Shown here piece after piece: positions 31,686 to 33,861 of a stretch of DNA of 33,861 nt. The notes under the pieces are model-generated. The model ran no database searches. It was not told the DNA's origin and saw only the letters and a program-made list of their open reading frames with translations. Source of the DNA: Aeromicrobium sp. (lineage in GTDB: Bacteria; Actinomycetota; Actinomycetes; Propionibacteriales; Nocardioidaceae); assembly GCA_023257515.1 (NCBI GenBank), contig JALRCA010000037.1, positions 1 through 33,861 on the forward strand, in the 5' to 3' direction. Each line of letters starts with the position of its first letter. Position 1 is the stretch's first letter. Both the position numbers and the translations under genes were made by a program.

Positions 31686-32602
31686 GCGACCGCGCCCCAC
31701 GCGATGCCGTCGAGGATGTCGTGCTCGCTCACGACGACGGTCTGGTCCTGCAGGTCGACCTTGTCGAGCACGCGGTCGAGGATGAGCGCGCCCGCCCCGA
31801 TGACGTCGGCACGGCCGGGGTGCATGAACGGCAGCGCACGGCGGTCGGCGACGGTCCGGCTGAGCAGGTCGTGGCAGGCCGAGCGCAGATCGTCGACGGT
31901 GAGCGTGGCGCCGTGGATCGCGTCGGAGTCGTAGGACGGCAGCGCCAGCGCGTGCGCGGCGACCGTGGTGACGGTGCCCGCGACACCGATCAGCCGCTCG
32001 ACCCTTCCGGCCTGGGCGACCGGCTCGGCCAGCAGCGCGTCGAGGAACGCCTCGCACTCGGCGACCTCGGGAACGGACGGCGGGTCGGAGGGCAGGAAGC
32101 GCTCCGTGAGCCGCACGGACCCGATGTCGAGCGACGTCGACCAGCCGACCTGGCCGTCGGCACCCGTCACCAGCTCGGTGGAGCCGCCGCCGATGTCGAG
32201 CACGAGGGCGGATCCACTGCCGATGTCGTGCGTCGCGCCGAGGAACGAGGCAGCGGCCTCGTCGTCGCCGGTCAGGATCTCGAGCGGGACGCCGAGCGCG
32301 GTCCGCACCCCCTCGGCGAGCTCGTCGGCGTTGGCCGCGTCGCGCGCTGCTGACGTGGCGCAGAAGCGGACGCGCTGCGCCCCGAGCATGGTGGCGAGCT
32401 CGGCGTACTCGCGCGTCACCTGCAAGGTGCGGGCGAGCGCCTCGGGCGCGAACCGTCCCGTGCGGTCGACGTCCTGGCCCAACCGCACCACCCGCATCTC
32501 GCGCACGACGTCGTTCTTGCGGTCCGGTCCGATGTCGGTGACGAGCAGCCGCAGCGAGTTGGTTCCGCAGTCGATGGCCGCCACACGGGTTCCCGAGGGC
32601 AT
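31682..32602 (-). CDS. ppx: Ppx/GppA family exopolyphosphatase
   Basis: A 306-residue ASKHA-fold phosphatase lacking the C-terminal HD domain of E. coli Ppx, as in the short actinobacterial Ppx2/Ppx1 forms. The N-terminal phosphate loop is AAIDCGTNSLRLLVTD, followed by ATSAARDAAN, the catalytic acid Glu115 in GDDEAA, and the second phosphate loop LDIGGGSTELV (138-143). It releases phosphate from polyphosphate or hydrolyses pppGpp, linking it to the stringent and phosphate response. The ATG at 32602 has TAGGCT six bases upstream and no Shine-Dalgarno. It is the first gene of a pair with the 2-hydroxyacid dehydrogenase. Confidence 0.93.
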   Translation of the reverse strand: MPSGTRVAAIDCGTNSLRLLVTDIGPDRKNDVVREMRVVRLGQDVDRTGRFAPEALARTLQVTREYAELATMLGAQRVRFCATSAARDAANADELAEGVRTALGVPLEILTGDDEAAASFLGATHDIGSGSALVLDIGGGSTELVTGADGQVGWSTSLDIGSVRLTERFLPSDPPSVPEVAECEAFLDALLAEPVAQAGRVERLIGVAGTVTTVAAHALALPSYDSDAIHGATLTVDDLRSACHDLLSRTVADRRALPFMHPGRADVIGAGALILDRVLDKVDLQDQTVVVSEHDILDGIAWGAVA

Positions 32603-32608
32603 GCGTCG

Positions 32609-32614
32609 AGCCTA
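32609..32614 (-). promoter_or_regulatory. -10 hexamer TAGGCT of leaderless ppx mRNA
   Basis: On the minus strand TAGGCT is followed by six bases and the ppx ATG, the same arrangement as the phosphatase at 6411. No ribosome-binding site is present. Confidence 0.5.
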
Positions 32615-32622
32615 GCGAGCGC

Positions 32623-32669
32623 GACACGGGCCCCGCAGGTGGCGTGCGCCACGCTGCGGGGCCCGTGTC
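32623..32669 (-). terminator. Strong terminator of the dctA-like gene
   Basis: A perfect 16-bp stem (GACACGGGCCCCGCAG at 32623-32638 with 32654-32669) is extended by an inner GTGGCG/CGCCAC stem and a two-base loop. It follows the symporter stop by 17 nt and lies upstream of the ppx promoter, insulating the two units. Confidence 0.85.
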
Positions 32670-32685
32670 CGACAGGCCGACCCGG

Positions 32686-33861
32686 TCAGCGGCTCGAGGT
32701 GGCCAGCTCCCGCTCGGCGCTCTCCTCGGCCGGGGCGACGGAGCCGTGGCCGTCGTCGACCATCGTGGTCTCGTCGAACGGGTCACGCCCCGCGAGCACC
32801 TCGCGCAGCTTGGACTTGTCGACCGAACCCGTCCAGGTGCCGATGAGCACCGTGGCCACCGCGTTGCCGGCGAAGTTCGTCAGCGCGCGGGCCTCGGACA
32901 TGAACCGGTCGATGCCGACGATCAGGCCGACCCCGTCGACCAGGTCGGGGCGGTGCGACTGCAGGCCGCCCGCGAGGGTCGCCAGACCGGCGCCGGTCAC
33001 GCCCGCGGCGCCCTTCGAGGCGATCATCATGAAGAGCAGGAGCGAGATCTGCTCGCCGAAGCTCAGCGGGTCACCCATGGCCGAGGCCACGAAGAGGGAC
33101 GCCATCGTCAGGTAGATCGCGGTGCCGTCGAGGTTGAACGAGTAGCCCGTGGGGACGACGACGCCGACCGTCGACTGGTGCACGCCGGCGTGCTCCATCT
33201 TGGCGATGAGGCGCGGCAGGGCCGACTCCGACGACGACGTCGAGACGATGAGCAGGAACTCACGGCCCAGGTACTTGAGCAGGCTGAAGATGTTGATGCC
33301 CGTGACGACCTTGAGCAGCAGGCCCAGGACGCCGAACACGAACAGCGCGCAGGTGACGTAGAAGCCGATCATGATGACCGCGAGGCTGCGCAGGGCGTCC
33401 ATGCCGGTCTCGCCGACCACGGCGGCGATCGCGCCGAAGGCGCCGACCGGGGCCAGCCACATGATCATGGCGAGGACGCGGAACACCAGCTTCTGGAGGT
33501 GGCCGATGCCGACCAGGATCGGCTCGCCGGCACGACCCATGGCCTGGAGCGCGAAGCCGACCAGGAGGGCGACGAACAGCGCCTGCAGCACCGACCCGGA
33601 CGTGAGCGAGGAGACCATCGTGTCGGGGATCACGTGCAGGATGAACTCGGCGGTCGTCTGCTTCTCCGCGCCCGCGGACTCGGCCGCCTTGGCCGCGCCC
33701 TCGGGCGTCAGCTGCAGGCCCTCGCCCGGGTGCAGGATGTTGCCGACCGCGAGGCCGATCGCCAGGGCGAACGTCGACATGAGGATGAAGTAGCCGAGCG
33801 CCAAGCCGCCGACCTTGCCGACCTGCGACGCGCTGCGGACCGAGCCGACGCCGAGCACGAT
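32686..33861 (-). CDS. Dicarboxylate/amino acid:cation symporter (DctA-like), N-terminus beyond window
   Basis: 391 C-terminal residues are visible; the frame runs off the right edge, so the start is missing. It is a DAACS family protein. The first re-entrant hairpin is serine-rich (LLIVSTSSSESALPRL), followed by VVPTGYSFNLDGTAIYLTMASLF in TM7. The second hairpin region is SKGAAGVTGAGLATLAG. TM8 is VGLIVGIDRFMSEARALTNFAGNAVATVLIG, with the conserved Asp and Asn that bind substrate and sodium. These blocks match C4-dicarboxylate (DctA) more closely than glutamate carriers. It imports succinate, fumarate or malate. The C-terminal tail is acidic and cytoplasmic. A strong terminator follows. Confidence 0.93.
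   Translation of the reverse strand: MVLGVGSVRSASQVGKVGGLALGYFILMSTFALAIGLAVGNILHPGEGLQLTPEGAAKAAESAGAEKQTTAEFILHVIPDTMVSSLTSGSVLQALFVALLVGFALQAMGRAGEPILVGIGHLQKLVFRVLAMIMWLAPVGAFGAIAAVVGETGMDALRSLAVIMIGFYVTCALFVFGVLGLLLKVVTGINIFSLLKYLGREFLLIVSTSSSESALPRLIAKMEHAGVHQSTVGVVVPTGYSFNLDGTAIYLTMASLFVASAMGDPLSFGEQISLLLFMMIASKGAAGVTGAGLATLAGGLQSHRPDLVDGVGLIVGIDRFMSEARALTNFAGNAVATVLIGTWTGSVDKSKLREVLAGRDPFDETTMVDDGHGSVAPAEESAERELATSSR

Noticed and set aside
31686-32786. N-terminal extension of the 2-hydroxyacid dehydrogenase to a 679-residue protein
   Set aside because: The extension is an alternate frame of the ppx gene. The start at 31685 gives a normal family N-terminus and a 4-nt overlap with the ppx stop.
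1-33861. CRISPR array, transposase or integrase
   Set aside because: No regularly spaced direct repeats were seen, and none of the translated frames shows DDE, tyrosine- or serine-recombinase motifs.

Overview
The window is about 34 kb of a high-GC chromosome. Core genes are around 70% G+C by eye, with strong GC third-position bias and many GTG starts. It looks like an actinobacterium. Leaderless genes, an HspR-type HAIR element, a Ppx/GppA gene and the uptake genes fit Nocardioidaceae/Aeromicrobium-like bacteria, but that assignment is an inference. Most genes are ordinary core or shell genes. Three lower-GC segments (about 14.40-15.93 kb, 20.89-23.87 kb and 26.3-29.76 kb) differ in base and codon use and look like accessory islands.

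Layout. 1-368: tRNA-Ala(TGC) in an rRNA spacer on the minus strand, then only the last ~22 nt of a 16S gene, joined to the last 36 codons of msrA. 484-3215: ArsR regulator divergent from an MFS exporter across a paired inverted-repeat operator, then a mug-type glycosylase and a small heat-shock protein under a HAIR-like box. 3283-9880: SDR, pirin, GNAT, tyrosine phosphatase, SGNH hydrolase, Bax-inhibitor-1 protein, DinB-fold protein and TrmB, with two REP/BIME-like palindromes between genes. 9887-14394: uracil permease, quinone-oxidoreductase-like MDR protein, a secreted GH16 glycanase with a duplicated N-terminal module, and a short unknown protein. 15991-20886: HrpB helicase, then a TetR/MFS efflux pair. 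23900-26278: a PIF1-like helicase with a BRCT tail. 29794-33861: aldo/keto reductase, 2-hydroxyacid dehydrogenase/Ppx pair, and a truncated DctA-like symporter at the window end.

Islands. Island A (14.40-15.93 kb) holds one membrane-anchored coiled-coil protein and ends at an unusual class I tRNA gene with anticodon UAA. Island B (20.89-23.87 kb) holds a tightly overlapping three-gene operon of unrecognised proteins. All three seem to end in winged-helix-like domains, and the last carries an Rx6H HEPN-like motif. It ends at a decayed copy of the same tRNA in the same orientation. Island C (26.3-29.76 kb) is a SIR2-HerA anti-phage cassette with an overlapping KTSC-domain gene.

The best candidate for something undescribed is the island B operon, together with the repeated layout of cargo abutting the 3' end of a UAA-anticodon tRNA-like gene. 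No integrase, transposase or CRISPR array is visible. Many core genes have a -10-like hexamer 6-7 nt before the start codon and no Shine-Dalgarno sequence, so leaderless transcription appears common.
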